The notes beneath the pieces were generated by a model. It worked only from the letters and a program-made list of their open reading frames with translations, made no database searches and was not told the DNA's origin. A stretch of 64,000 nt of DNA from Clavaria fumosa. Taxonomy: Eukaryota; Basidiomycota; Agaricomycetes; Agaricales; Clavariaceae. The DNA lies in contig OX637798.1 of assembly GCA_951802425.1 (NCBI GenBank), forward strand, positions 1,550,001 through 1,614,000. Direction: 5' to 3'. The position numbers and the translations under genes are program-made. Below are positions 43,197 to 54,960 of this stretch, piece by piece. Position 1 is the stretch's first letter. Each line of letters opens with the position of its first letter.

Positions 43197-44734
43197 TTAC
43201 TTAGAGGACGACTCGCCAAGGAGGAGCATCCGGAGCAGCTCCGCTCCGGCCTTCACCTGGTCCGCCCCCCTCTCCATCATCTCCAGCGCCCTATCGAGCG
43301 CCTCCCTCCCGGACACCCCTCGCGCCACCTCCCGCTCCTTACCCTTCCGACTTGGTCCCGCCTCCGCCTTCTTCTTCTTTGCCGGCGGCTCCTCCACCAG
43401 CTCCACACTGGTATCCTCCTCAATCTCGTCCTCCTCCTCCGGCGTCGTCTCCTCGCGAACCGGTACCCGCGTCGCACCTCGCCTCGGCCTCTTACTTCCG
43501 CTCGCTCCCGCCGCCTTCGGACCTGTTCCGATACGTTAGCAAATGCGGACCCGATACCTTCTCGACATACCTTCCGTTCCGGACACCGCCGCTCTCTCTG
43601 TTTTCGCTCCTGAAACACACCTATCACTTGTCTCATCATGAAAAATAAAAAGAATACCACTTACCTCGCACAGCCGACAGACTGCACGATACCTTATACG
43701 TCCGGCACCACCGGCACGCTATCCCCTCCACTCCGTAGCACGCCCGCCACTTCCGGGTGCACTCCTTGCACCCCGGAACGTGCTCCTAATCATTATATCA
43801 GACGTCGAAAAAGCCTCACATATCTTAATTAACCACTCACCTTATCTCCAGGCTGCCGCGCAGCCCGGGACTCTATGTCGCTCTTCGCCCCGCCTCTCCT
43901 CCCTCGCCCTCGCTCCGCTGCCTTCCGCCTCGCGATCTCCACCCACACCGGAGTCGCCATCATCCGCGCACCGTCCCGGTGCACGAACATCGGCTCCTCC
44001 ACCGACTGCTCGCCTCCCCCGGCCACCGCACTCACCGCCGCCGCCTCGATAACACCGACGGGCGTCACCCCGTCGGTTCCCCACACGGTCCGATGACCGT
44101 CCGGATCCTCCCCTGCCGCCACCTCGTCCACACGCAGCTCTCCGGCGTCCGGTGATATCGTCGTCGTTGTTACCGCCGCTGCACCGGACTCCGCCGCTCC
44201 CGTCGTCGTCGTTGTTGCCGCCGCCGCCGCCTCGCCCTCGTCGTCGCTGTCACTTACGACAATTAAGCGCGCCCTCTTCTCGGCAGCCCTCGCCGCCTCC
44301 GCCCGCCTCTCCTCCGCCTCCGCCTCTGCTGCGGCCCGCTCAGTAGCCGCCCTCTCCTCGCTCGTGCGCTGTTTCGCGGCCTCGACCTCCTCCCGCCTTC
44401 TCGTCCGCTCAGCGGACCACTCATCCCCGCGGAGCTTCCGCCACTTCTTGAGCCTTCGCGCGACCCGGACGAGTCCCTCGTCCACCTCCACGTCGTCGTC
44501 GATCGCTGCCACATATCCGGCAAGAAAATCGTCCTAAAAACGTTGTCAGTGCGATACAAAAAAAAGCACGAAAGATTCTCGTTCACGCACCGCGTCACCC
44601 GCATACGTCCCCACCCACTCCGCGCACTCTCCATCCTGCCCCCGATCCGGCAACTCCTCGCCCGGCGCCATGGCCTGCGCCTCGGTCATCGCCTGGACTG
44701 CGTTTCGAAAGATTGAAGAATCGAAGTTTTCCAT
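43197..44734 (-). CDS. Antisense gene in Ty3 element, Cys-rich coiled-coil protein
   Basis: Four exons join in phase on the minus strand: 44734-44591, 44533-43841, 43785-43665, 43522-43197, with 55-142 nt introns. Predicted length is about 427 residues. It begins MENFDSSIFRNAVQAMTEAQ. A charged helical region (VARRLKKWRKLRGDEW, then long Glu/Ala/Arg coiled coil at about residues 75-130) is followed by an acidic SDSDDEGE patch and Thr runs. A C2-x-C-type cluster (CKECTRKWRAC, then CRWCRTYKVSC) forms a likely zinc-binding unit. The tail has a basic PAKKKKAE nuclear-localisation-like motif. It lies wholly inside the element, transcribed against gag-pol. Function unknown. A zinc-finger regulator or host-derived passenger is possible. 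Confidence 0.7.
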
Positions 44735-44891
44735 TGTCAGAGAGTTGACGTGTTGCTGTCGCTGGAGAAAACACAAGGGTGTGTTTGGACCTATGTGCAC
44801 CCACACGACGCGTACTTCACGATCAACAAACCGTTATTTGGCCTTGTTTGGTTGCAACCGAGGGCGGTTGCATTTTCAGCCCCCGGGAGAA

Positions 44892-45809
44892 TGTAAGGAC
44901 CATATGCGATCTAAACACGGAAACATGACAGATACCGACTATCCGGATGTTTTGCGATCCAAAGAAATTACGTGCGATACGAACCGATAACGATCCGACA
45001 CCGTCCGATAACGACCGATAGTATCCGATACATGTCCGATGTCGGACACTTCGGTCTTCAATCCCCCGTGACGATCACAGCCCACCGCTCTCACACACCG
45101 CCCACGCCTCTCTATTTCACCTCTCCAGCACGGTCAGCGCTCGACATACACACTATTCCATTCCCATTCCTTTATTTCATATACCATGCTGTAAATTTCA
45201 TATTATGATCCCTTTCAACCATTCAATCGTTTAAACGTTTCAAACCCTTTGCAGTACCTTGTCCATTGTTCTTAGTACCCCTTTGCTGTACCAGCCCCAC
45301 TTTCCTTCAGTTTATGAGCGGTCCAGACATTTGCTAGTTATCGGACATTTCATTCCTCCGAGCTACTCATTTCCCTTGTGATATAACTCCTTCATGTAAC
45401 CCTTCACGCGACATGGCGCTGTTCCATGTGTTTTCCGGACATTTCCGTACATTCCAATTTGCTGTACTTACAGAACTGTACTTAAGTACACTCCGGACCT
45501 CTCTGAAATACAGCTTTCTGAACCCCTTCTCTCTGTTAGAAACCTCACCTAAGCTCACCCGTCGTCGCAACCTTCGATCCGCTGGCCTCCGTCGTTGCCG
45601 GCCCTTCGTCTTATCGCACCATCCTTATCGGATTTTATCGGACACATAGCAGAATATCCCGGACACCGTATATTTCTATTTCTCACATATTTTGAATTCA
45701 TACTCCACATCCTCAAGGGTGTTTGGTGAATCTCTAACGCCTTACAGGAACCCCTGAAGGACTTGACTGTAATCAAGCAGTTGCAGCAAGAACCGTAATA
45801 CGCACTACA
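44892..45809 (+). repeat. Ty3 element 3' LTR
   Basis: 918 bp, with a single difference from the 5' LTR noticed by eye, and followed by the TCGG target duplicate. Confidence 0.92.
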
Positions 45810-46128
45810 TCGGGTGGAAGTCAGGAGTTGGTCAGGAGTTGGTTGGGAGTTGGTTGGGACTTGGTCGGGACTTAGCACAACTGGTATAGGAGGCAGAGGG
45901 CAGGGGTCGGATTAGACATGATACAAATTACAAGGTGGCGGGCGGAAAGGACGGAGGTGCGGAGATAGACGGAGGGACAGGAGATGGGGAGTCGGACAGG
46001 AGTACGGAGGTGCGGAGATATACGAGGGACAGGGGGACGGAGGTGCGGGGGAGTTTGGGGGTATACGGGAGGGGTGTACGAGGGCGTATGAGGGTGGTAT
46101 CCGGACTGCAGAATACTCTACGAAGTAG

Positions 46129-46682
46129 GTAGGTATATATACTACGAGTCCAGGGCGTTTCCAGCAACCCGGAGTTTTGACGGTAGTTACGGAGAATGGC
46201 CCGGAGATACATCGCGGGACTTACTACGGAACAATGGGATAGCGACGGGGATCAGTTTCCTGATCCCGGAGTCAGATACTGCTACCGTCAGGATGGTAAC
46301 TACACAGCCTAGCAACTGCGCGGATTGTCCAGTTTCCACGCTCGGAGTTCGTTGCTGGTGGAGTAACCACGGACGTCGGTTCACGACTGTTGGGAAGTCG
46401 GATTTGGGAATCGGAGATCAGGATCGGGAATCGGGATCGGGATCAGGACAGCCTCTTGGGGAACTATCCCCGGAGGTGGGTTTGGTGCCTGCCCCACATG
46501 TGGGGCAGGTACCCTCAGATGCTGAGGCACCAGAGCGGGAGTTCGGAGGTCCGGGTCCGGAGACCGGAGGTCGGAGGTCGGATCCGGAGATCGGAGGTTG
46601 GCGGTCGGGGCCGGAGATGGAAAGTCTGGGACCGGAGATCGTGTTTCCGGTCCGGACCGGAAGGGAGCGGCACGGACGTGAC
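46129..46682 (-). repeat. 550-bp repeat, copy 2 (centre of palindromic element)
   Basis: Reverse complement of 34963-35513. It is bracketed by facing CGAAGTAGGTAGGT and ACCTACCTACTTCG, so it forms the loop of the large palindrome. Confidence 0.65.
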
Positions 46683-47702
46683 ACCTACCTACTTCGTAGA
46701 GTATTCTGCAGTCCGGATACTGCCCTCGTACACCCTCGTATACCCACGTACACCCCTCCCGTATACCCCCGAACTCCCCCGCACCTCCGTCCCCCCGTCC
46801 CTCGTATATCTCCGCACCTCCATACTCCTGACCAACTCCTGACTTCCACCCAACACCCAGAATCTGTCCCGACAGCCCACACCATCCGTCCGACCTCCGG
46901 AAATCATCTGCGAACTCTGGAACTCCATATCCCTCCTCCTTCCTGGCCTCCGTCTCCTCTACTTAGTCACTTGTTAAACCCGAACTCCATCCGAACTCCG
47001 TCTCCACCCTCCCATCTGTCCCTCACCTCGAATATGACGAAGTCCATCCTGGACATCTCGCCCGAGCACCGGACCCGAAGTCCCGAATCCCATAACTCCG
47101 AAATATGGGACACCCAGGACTCAGTAAGGGCATCATTTCAATATGTTCGCCAAAGTCCCACCTGAACCCCGAAGTCCAACTCCGGACCTCCGGACCTCCC
47201 GGACCCGAAATCCGAACTCCGACCGGACTTCACCCTGACCCTCCGAGCACACATGTAACACTTGTGATAGAGTGTGAATAAATAGAATTTATATAGAAAT
47301 AAATTTAATATTAGTCATTACTGTAATACATTAATAAGTTTAAGTTTAATGATAATAAATTCGCTTTTTTATTCATTTTTGGATAAGCACTGGCAGTGAT
47401 GTATTGAATGTCCATGTTATATCAGATGTGCCAAATTTCCAGAACAGCTTCAACGATATATCAGATGCTGACATGCTGATACATCAACATTATGTATGCA
47501 TGATACATTCACCATCCATGGCTATGGCAGATGCATCATCTGGCATCATGATATATCAGATGTACCATCCACAAGGTAATGCATCAGATGCTCCAAAGTG
47601 ATACATCAGGTGCATGCACCAATTGATGCTAATTGTTCATCACTCAAATGCATCAATTTGGTGCATATGATACATCAAAACTACAGGATTGCCTGTTCCG
47701 AA

Positions 47703-48233
47703 GTCTTTTCACAAGGACACATGCATACGGTAATGGCATCAGCACCTATCCTGGTCGTTTGGAGATGGTACCACATATTCTGTTGACTAGATCAATCGAA
47801 CATAGGGACTGCAAGCATTTGACCCACGTACGTTATTACACTCTTGCTTGACGTCCCACCCACTAACAACAAAGACATCCCTTGAAATTTGATAGAAAGG
47901 TGCGTCATCTGCCAACACCGCATCAATGTATTTTATATAAATACAATCAGCAATCGAGTTGTCAGCTAATTGACCCATATTCATAGACTCATCCATGTGG
48001 ACCACACCATCATCTAGGGTTTTGATCAAGTCAACCTCGTCTGCCGCAAGGTGTTTGAACCTGGCACTGGATCTCTTTCTCCTTTTTGATCCAGTGCGTC
48101 GCTTCCTAGTCTTTGGAACAGGTGTTTGCGAACCACCTAACAACAAATCGGCAGGGTCTGCCAGTGATAGCGGGACATTTATCCAAGGAATAGGAGATGG
48201 AGGCAGAGTGTCAAGCTTGATTGAGTCTGCCAT
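47703..48233 (-). pseudogene. KDZ transposase, N-terminal part
   Basis: It starts at ATG 48233 (MADSIKLDTLPPSPIPW). A basic stretch (PKTRKRRTGSKRRKRSSARF) at about residues 45-64 is a likely nuclear signal or DNA-contact region. Then comes DDGVVHMDESMNMGQLAD. After introns that I could not place exactly, a Cys-containing segment (VCMCPCEKTSE) reaches the TTCGGAA target duplicate. Beyond it, the frame continues at 34316 after removal of the palindromic element. The 5' end faces the accessory gene across 292 bp. Confidence 0.7.
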
Positions 48234-48525
48234 CTTCACTTCTCACATTGAGCTGGGAATGACTTGCACGGAACGAAGTGGGCCACGTTACTTTCTGTGG
48301 CCCTGCCGCTTCACCTGTTGTTAGGTTGACCATCCAGAGTTACAGAACTTAAGATGTAACTTACAAAACACAGTCAGGGGAATGATAGGGCTGGGTTTGC
48401 AGAATTATTCAGTTGAATGTTGACTGTGACTTTGCCGACCTTGGATGGCTACGAGTTCTACTATTCTGTATATCTTCGTCTGCACAATTTGCTAATTTCT
48501 GGACTTTACCACAAACTCTGCACTT
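48234..48525. promoter_or_regulatory. Divergent promoter region of the KDZ genes
   Basis: 292 bp between the transposase start (minus) and the accessory gene start (plus). It presumably drives both. No specific box could be assigned with confidence. Confidence 0.45.
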
Positions 48526-48771
48526 ATGAAATCCCCTCGAAAGAAACAGACACACAAAAGAAACCCTCCTCATTGCCAACAATGTGTCGGCCAGCCACTA
48601 ATGAGTGAGTGCAAGCATACCAAGAAAGGTCGGGCATTCATACAGATATGCTCAGGCGAAGTACGTTATCCAGTATCGCGTTCTTGCTGACTTTGACTCA
48701 TTCATGTTTGTAGAGTCCAACTGACGCTGATGGAACAGCTGCATTGATGTTAATCCCACCAACTCCATCTG
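48526..48771 (+). pseudogene. KDZ accessory gene A, 5' part
   Basis: Exon 1 (48526-48660) encodes 45 residues: a basic start (MKSPRKKQTHKRN) and a compact Cys/His cluster (HCQQCVGQPLMSECKH). Exon 2 begins at 48714 after a 53-nt GT-AG intron (SPTDADGTAALMLIPPTPS) and is cut by foldback copy B. Removing that insertion and one TG continues the frame at 55841 as GLVVGTTTP. No family was recognised. The Cys/His cluster recalls short zinc-binding N-termini of basidiomycete nuclear proteins. Confidence 0.6.
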
Positions 48772-48848
48772 CATCAGCAAAATGTCAAACTACTTAATCT
48801 AACTTAAACTGCTCTTAAACTGTCTTAAACAGCAGATTAAGACATTTT

Positions 48849-49155
48849 TGACGAGACGTAGTGCACGTCAGGTATGGCTCGCGCTTCTCCGCGACTACGC
48901 CGGCTCCCGCTTTTTGGCTCCCGCTTGTAGTTCTGCTTCTTTTCTTGATGTGCTCAGAGTGTGGATCCTACTTGGGGATCCCGCGACGCTTTATAGTTTA
49001 TTGGTCCACCCTCCTCTACTTAAACCGTACTACGATGACCTTGGGGAGTTCACGTTTGACTTACTTGCGTGAACTCCAGGTCTGTGCTTCGCTATCAATG
49101 TTATCACGTTTGACTTACTCGTGTGAACTCCAGCGCCGTTCCAGCGCCGCTGTGA
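48849..49155 (+). repeat. Copia 5' LTR
   Basis: 307 bp. It contains two GTTTGACTTACT..CGTGAACTCCAG repeats about 60 bp apart. Confidence 0.9.
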
Positions 49156-49159
49156 GATT

Positions 49160-52100
49160 ATGAGACCCGCGTTGGGTTCACTCGAGATGTCCTCAGGCGA
49201 CGTTTTCAAGTTTGCAAGACTGAACGGCCAAAACTACGCTATTTGGTCTGTGCATATGGAAAACACTCTCTCATCCAAGTACCTTTGGATGGTTGTGGAC
49301 GGCTCTGAGCCGCGTCCAGAGAGTCCGGTCGCGAAGGAGGGGACGCCTTTTACCGAGGCTGAACGAGCGCAACTTCGAGAGGTCCAGGACTGGACAGCGA
49401 GGGACAAGGTGGCTTCGGGAATCATTCGTAACGGCTGCGAAGTGTCTCAGTGGCCCCACATACAGGGCTGTCAGACTTCGAGAGACATCTGGGACGCACT
49501 TCAGAGGTTTCACCACGACAACCAGATGGACATCGACGTTCACTACTACTTTGGAGAGCTATTTACTCGCAAGTACGTCGAAGGCACGCAGATGGCGGAC
49601 CATATCGCGGCTCTGCGAGACCTGCAGCACAGGATCGACTCGACGGGCGAGACGATTCCCAATATCTACGTTGCCCGTGCTCTGGCGCTGTCCTTACCCA
49701 AGAGTCCTGCCTGGGAAGTCCTGAAGGTTCAGTTGCTTAGTTTGAAGCCCCTGACAGCCGACGGCGTTAGCTCGATGTTACAGGCGGAGGCGAATCGTCG
49801 CGCGCGGGAGAAATCAGGCGGCGCGATGGCTTTACTCACCTCCGAGAGGAAAGGAAAAGGCGACCGATCAAAAGAGAAATCGTCTCCAAAACCGACGGAC
49901 GAGTGCCGATACTGCAGGCACCTGGGCCACTGGGCCAACAAGTGCCTGCAGCGCGAGGACGACAAGCGAAAGGCTGGCGGCAACCAGGCCACAACCGGCA
50001 AGTCTGCGAATGTGGTCGTTGAGCAGAGTAAAGAATTAGTTGTCCGTGAGGTAGGACGTGTCTATGTGGCTACGGACTCTCAAGGGAGCGTTGGGACAAT
50101 CCTGGACACGGGGGCGACAGGCCACATGTTCTGCGAGCGTGAGCGGTTTGAGACCTATCAGTCATCTCGTGGGGACCCCGTTTCAGTGGGAGACCGACGG
50201 GACATACCTGTAGAAGGGCGAGGGAACGTTTCTCTCTTGGTTGCGGCCACCGATGGACTTCGAGAGGTGACGCTTCACGACGTACTGCACGTTCCCCGTC
50301 TCGGGATGAACCTGGTCAGTCTTGGGACTCTCCAGACTGCAGGTGCGACGTACCAGAGTACTCCGGACGGCATCTCTGTTGTGATGGATGGCGAGGGCTT
50401 ACTGTCTGCGAGGCTAGAGTCTGGGCTTTATCATCTGGACACCCGGCCAAGTCTACAAGCATACGCCGTGACGAGTGGGAGTCTGCGCCTTTGGCATCGA
50501 CGCATGGGTCATCTGCATCACGACGCAGTCAGGAAGCTTTCACGAGACGGTATGGTCCATGGACTCACCTTGTCAGGACCAAACGACTACGATCACGTCT
50601 GCGAGGGATGCGCTTTGGGCAAGTCACACCGGCTACCGTTCCCAAAAGTCAGTAAAACAAAGTATGAGAAGATGGAGCTGATAGCCGTTGACCTTACGGG
50701 GCCCATGTCCATCGCAACCTGGTCGGGGATGTGTTATGCCCTCGTCGTGGTCGAGGCCAGCTCGAGGTACACGATGTGCCGCCTCCTGGAGCGGAAAGGG
50801 GATGCGGCGGCCGCCCTGAAAGAGATCGTCGCGATTTTAGAGCATCAATCAGGCTTAAAAGTGAAGAAAATACGCACTGACAACGGTACAGAGTTCGTCA
50901 ACTCCGTTGTCGACGGCCTCTGTAGGCGAAATGGGATCCTGCACGAGACGACGACGCCGTACACGCCCGAACAGAACGGCATCGCCGAACGCTCAATCGC
51001 TACCTGCCTCGAGATGGTGAGATGTATGCTTCACTCTAGCGGATTGGACTTACAGTATTGGGGCGAGGCCCTGATGTACGCCGTTCATATCCGTAACCTT
51101 TCACCCACCTCCGCCCTTCCCGACGTTGTCCCGCACGAGGCTTGGACAGGCCGAAAGCCTGACCTGTCACACCTGCGTGTGTTCGGAGCGACTGCCTATG
51201 CGAACATCCCTAAAAAGGTGAGAGGGGGTAAGCTGGAAGCGACGGCGGTTAAGTGTCGCATGATAGGGTGGTGGGCAGACGAAACAAAAGGGTACAGACT
51301 TGAGAATGTTGACACCAAGGAGCTGGTAACGTCAAGGGACGTTCGATTCATCGAGGACGAAACCCCGTCGGACCTGGTCGTCTTCGGAGACTCAGTCGCG
51401 GCCGGGGCGCCTCCCACTGGTCCAGTACCGGCGGCGGTGGCACAGGTTGGTGATGATCAGAACGATGGGGAGGATCTTCCTGGCGAAGAGAACGGTGGGT
51501 TAGTAAACGAAGGACAGGTAAACGAAGACGCACCTACGGTCCTCGAACCCATAGACGAAGAAACGCCGGATCATCCGCCTGCCCAGGAACGACCCTCCCG
51601 CGTACGAAGAGCCCCAGCGAGGTTTGGCGTTGCGGCGACCGAAGACGAGGTCGAAGCTGCGATTAACCCAGCACCCGCATCAGCCTGGCACGCTCTCGTT
51701 GTTACTGCGGGCGACCCACTCACCTACCGTGAAGCGATGCGATCAGAGCATGCAAAGCAGTGGGAGAAGGCGGTGGAGACGGAGTTGGAGCAGCTGAGGA
51801 CGTCTGGGACGTTTGAATGGGTACCGCGCGTGCCGGACGGACGGAGGCCTATTGGCAGTCGTATCGTTTTCCACACGAAGCACGACGGCGATGGGAGGAT
51901 TGTCAAATACAAGGCAAGAATTGTCGCAAAAGGGTACTCACAAATTCCAGGACAGGACTTCGAGTTCACGTTCTCCTCTGTGGCCCGCCTTACGACGCTC
52001 CGTGCCCTCCTAAAATGGCGGCGAGGGAGGACTGGGAGATCCATCAGGTCGATGTCGTTGGTGCATACCTGCAAGGAGATCTAGGTGAGGACTTATATGT

Positions 52101-53293
52101 CGAGCCACCTGATGGGGTACGTACGAAGGACGGCGACAGGCGCGTTTGGCATTTGCGGAGACCGCTCTACGGACTCAAACAGGCAGGAAGGCAGTGGAAG
52201 TTGAAGCTGGACAGTGCGATGAAAAAGCTCGGGTTCGCCAGCAGTGCGGCAGACGATTGCCTTTACACCAAACGAGCGAGTGGGAGAGTGGAGGTACTGG
52301 TGCTTGTGTACGTCGACGATATGGCCGTTGCCGCGCCGAAGGCTCAAGGGGTGATGTGGTTCAAATTGGAACTAGGGAAAGTGTTTCCAGTTACTGACCT
52401 AGGGGAGCTGAAACACATCCTGGGGGTCCGGGTTCGTCGAGACCGCATGGCACGAACGATCCGATTGGACCAGACCGCCTACCTTCAGGCACTGCTCACA
52501 CGTCACAGCATGGAAAATTCCACGCCTGTCGCAACGCCTGCTGTCGTCAAGGAAAAACTGACCACCGCGTATTGTCCGTCCAACGCTGAAGAGCAAAAAT
52601 CGTACGAGGTTTTTTCTGGGGGCTTCCGGTACCTCGAATGCCTGGGCGGCATACTCTATGCCACGCATACCCGCCCCGATATACAGTACGCTACTGGAGT
52701 GTGTGCGCAGTTCGGCGCCAACCCTGGCAAGCCTCACCTTATCGCTCTCAAGCGTATTCTTCGTTACCTCAAGGGAACGATTGACTATGGACTCGTCCTA
52801 GGAGGAAAGAACGACGGAGCCGATATCGTCGGATGGACCGATTCCGACTGGGCCCAGAACCTCGACGACCGCTGCTCCATCGCAGGTTTCGTTTTCGACG
52901 TCGCTGGGGGCACCGTGTCTTGGTCATAAAAAAAAACAGCCCACCGTTGCGCTCTCGACCGTCGAAGCTGAGTATATGGCTTCTGCGAATGCGACTAAAG
53001 AGGCCATCTGGCTTCGGACATTACTTTCAGATCTAGGATTCCCCCAGACCACTTCTACACTCATTTGAGCGGACAATCAAGGCTGTATCTCGCTGTCGCA
53101 CCATCCCATTGCACACTCTCGGGCCAAGCACATAGATATACGACATCATTTCATTCACGAGCGTGTTGCCTCCTCCGAAGTTGAGCTTCGTTTTTGCCCC
53201 ACACATCGCATGCTCGCCGACATTCTCACAAAACCGCTCCCCCGTGATGCATTCGAGAAGTTTAGGAGGGCGTTAGGTGTCGTTGAGGAGTAG
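49160..53293 (+). pseudogene. Copia Gag-Pol polyprotein with frameshifts and stop
   Basis: The main frame, 49160-52084, holds Gag (LNGQNYAIWSVHMENTL), the knuckle CRYCRHLGHWANKC, protease TILDTGATGHM, integrase finger HRRMGHLHHDAV...CEGCALGK and DDE core (AVDLTGPMS, RTDNGTEF, GIAERSIATC), then the RT start (WVPRVPDGRRPIGSRIVF). Order integrase before RT defines copia. A frameshift near 52015 moves RT to another frame (EIHQVDVVGAYLQGD, then VYVDDMAV) ending at 52929. A second shift occurs in an A run at about 52926-52935. RNase H continues (STVEAEYMA), has a TGA near 53067, and ends with ADILTKPLP at TAG 53291-53293. Confidence 0.92.
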
Positions 53294-53311
53294 CGACTCG
53301 CCGAGTGGGAG

Positions 53312-53618
53312 TGACGAGACGTAGTGCACGTCAGGTACGGCTCGCGCTTCTCCGCAACTACGCCGGCTCCCGCTTTTTGGCTCCCGCTTGTAGTTCTGCT
53401 TCTTTTCTTGATGTGCTCAGAGTGTGGATCCTACTTGGGGATCCCGCGACACTTTATAGTTTATTGGTCCGCCCTCCTCTACTTAAACCGTACTACGATG
53501 ACCTTGGGGAGTTCACGTTTGACTTACTCGCGTGAACTCCAGGTCTGTGCTTCGCTATCAATGTTATCATGTTTGACTTACTCACGTGAACTCCAGCGCC
53601 ATTCCAGCGCCGCTGTGA
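53312..53618 (+). repeat. Copia 3' LTR
   Basis: 307 bp and colinear with the 5' LTR, with about nine substitutions, most of them C/T or G/A transitions. Confidence 0.9.
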
Positions 53619-53714
53619 ATTTTCAGACATTTTTGATTAAGGCAACATGACTTAGATTAAGACTATTTGAGTTATGGATTTTACTTAAACTTGCCTTAAA
53701 ATCAGTCTTAATTA

Positions 53715-54960
53715 CCTTAATTTTGACTACCCTGCCACTGCTGCTGCTGCTGCCACCGCTGGTTGCTGCCACCGCTGCTGGTGGTGCCGCCGCCGCCGCC
53801 GCCACCGCTGTTGCTGTTGGTGGTGCCGCCGCTGTTGCTATTGCTGCTGCTGCTGCCGCCGCCGCCAGTGCTGTTGGTCGTGCCGCCGCCGCCGCTGCTG
53901 CTGCTGGTGCCGCCGCCGCCGCTGCTGCTGCTGGTGCCGCCGCCGCCGCTGCTGCTGCTGGTGCCGCTGCCGCTGCTGCTGCTGCTGGTGCCGCTGCCGC
54001 TGCTGCTGCTGCTGGTGCCGCTGCCGCTGCTGCTGCTGCTGGTGCCGCTGCCGCTGCTGCTGCTGCTGCTGCTGCTGGTGCCGCCGCCGCTGTTGTTGGC
54101 AGTGCCGCTGCCGCTGCTGGTGCCGCCGCCGCTGGTTGCTGTTGGTGGTGCCGCAGCCGCCGCCGCCACCGGTGCTGTTGGTCGTGCCGCCGCCGCTGTT
54201 GTTGGCAGTGCTGCCGCCGCCGCCGCTGGTTGCTGTTGGTGGTGCCGCAGCCGCCGCCGCTGCTGCTGCTGGTGCCGCCGCTGGTTGCTGCCGTCGCTGC
54301 TGCCGCCGCCGCCGTTGCTGTTGGTGGTGCCGCTGCCGCCGCTGTTGCTATTGCTGCCACCGCCGCCGCCGCTGTTGTTGGCAGTGCCGCCGCCGCCGCC
54401 GCTGGTTGCTGTTGGTGGTGCCGCCGCCACCGCTGGTTGCTGCCGTCGTCGCCGCTGGTTGCTGTTGGTGGTGCCGCAGCCGCCGCCGCTGCTGCTGCTG
54501 GTGCCGCCGCTGGTTGCTGCCGTCGCTGCTGCCGCCGCCGCCATTGCTGTTGGTGGTGCCGCTGCCGCCGCTGTTGCTATTGCTGCCACCGCCGCCGCCG
54601 CTGTTGTTGGCAGTGCCGCCGCCGCCGCCGCTGGTTGCTGTTGGTGGTGCCGCCGCCACCGCTGGTTGCTGCCGTCGTCGCCGCCACTGTTGCTGTTGGT
54701 GGTGACGCCGCCGCCGCCGCCGCTGCTGCTGGTGGTGCCGCCGCTGGTTGCTGCCGCCGCCGCCGCCGCTGTTGGTCGTGCCGCCGCTGCTGTTGCTGCC
54801 GCCGCCGCCGCTGTTGCTGTTGCTGCCGCTGCTGCTGCTGGTGGTGCCGCCGCTGGTTGCCGTTGGTGGTGCCGCCGCCGCCGCCACCGCTGTTGCTATT
54901 GCTGCCGCCGCCGCCGCTGCTGCTGGTGGTGGTGGTGCTGGTCGCAATCACCGCCGCCAC
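53715..54960 (+). repeat. CCG/CTG array of foldback copy B
   Basis: It has the same block vocabulary as 29460-32040 but fewer units, plus a private run of eight or so GCCGCTGCTGCTGCTGG-type repeats near 53890-54080. Confidence 0.9.

Larger units (their letters stand above)
35924..45809 (+). mobile_element. Ty3 LTR retrotransposon with antisense gene
   Basis: The two 918-bp LTRs (35924-36841, 44892-45809) start TGTAAGGACC and end GCACTACA, and I found one difference (36350s G, 45320s A). The target duplicate TCGG is at 35920-35923 and 45810-45813, and the undisturbed right arm of the host element (near 46850) shows the empty-site layout. Gag and Pol overlap in a -1 arrangement. About 1.9 kb between pol and the 3' LTR holds a multi-exon gene on the opposite strand. 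Confidence 0.92.
34317..47695. mobile_element. Large palindromic element with nested Ty3
   Basis: The ends read CACATCCTGTAGTTTTGAT (left) and, reversed, CAGGCAATCCTGTAGTTTTG (right). The target duplicate TTCCGAA is at 34310-34316 and 47696-47702. Its excision joins the KDZ transposase frame (KTSE to CVHKRF). Subterminal AT-rich arms full of TGATGCATC and TGATACATC motifs occupy 34317-34753 and 47265-47695. Further inverted blocks are 35515-35923 against about 46860-47264, and 45814-46128 against about 46683-46860. The centre is 46129-46682. The left arm has three secondary insertions: a hairpin MITE, a 550-bp repeat and the Ty3 element. No transposase was found in it. Confidence 0.78.
48849..53618 (+). 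mobile_element. Ty1/copia LTR retrotransposon, decayed
   Basis: The LTRs of 307 bp (48849-49155, 53312-53618) start TGACGAGACG and end CGCTGTGA. The target duplicate ATTTT is at 48844-48848 and 53619-53623. The empty site is visible in foldback copy A near 29350. About nine LTR differences were counted by eye, so it is older than the two Ty3 insertions. Confidence 0.92.

Noticed and set aside
48848..49163. Small open frames of 74-108 codons repeated at 49 kb and 53.4 kb
   Set aside because: They are the copia LTR sequence itself, present at both ends.
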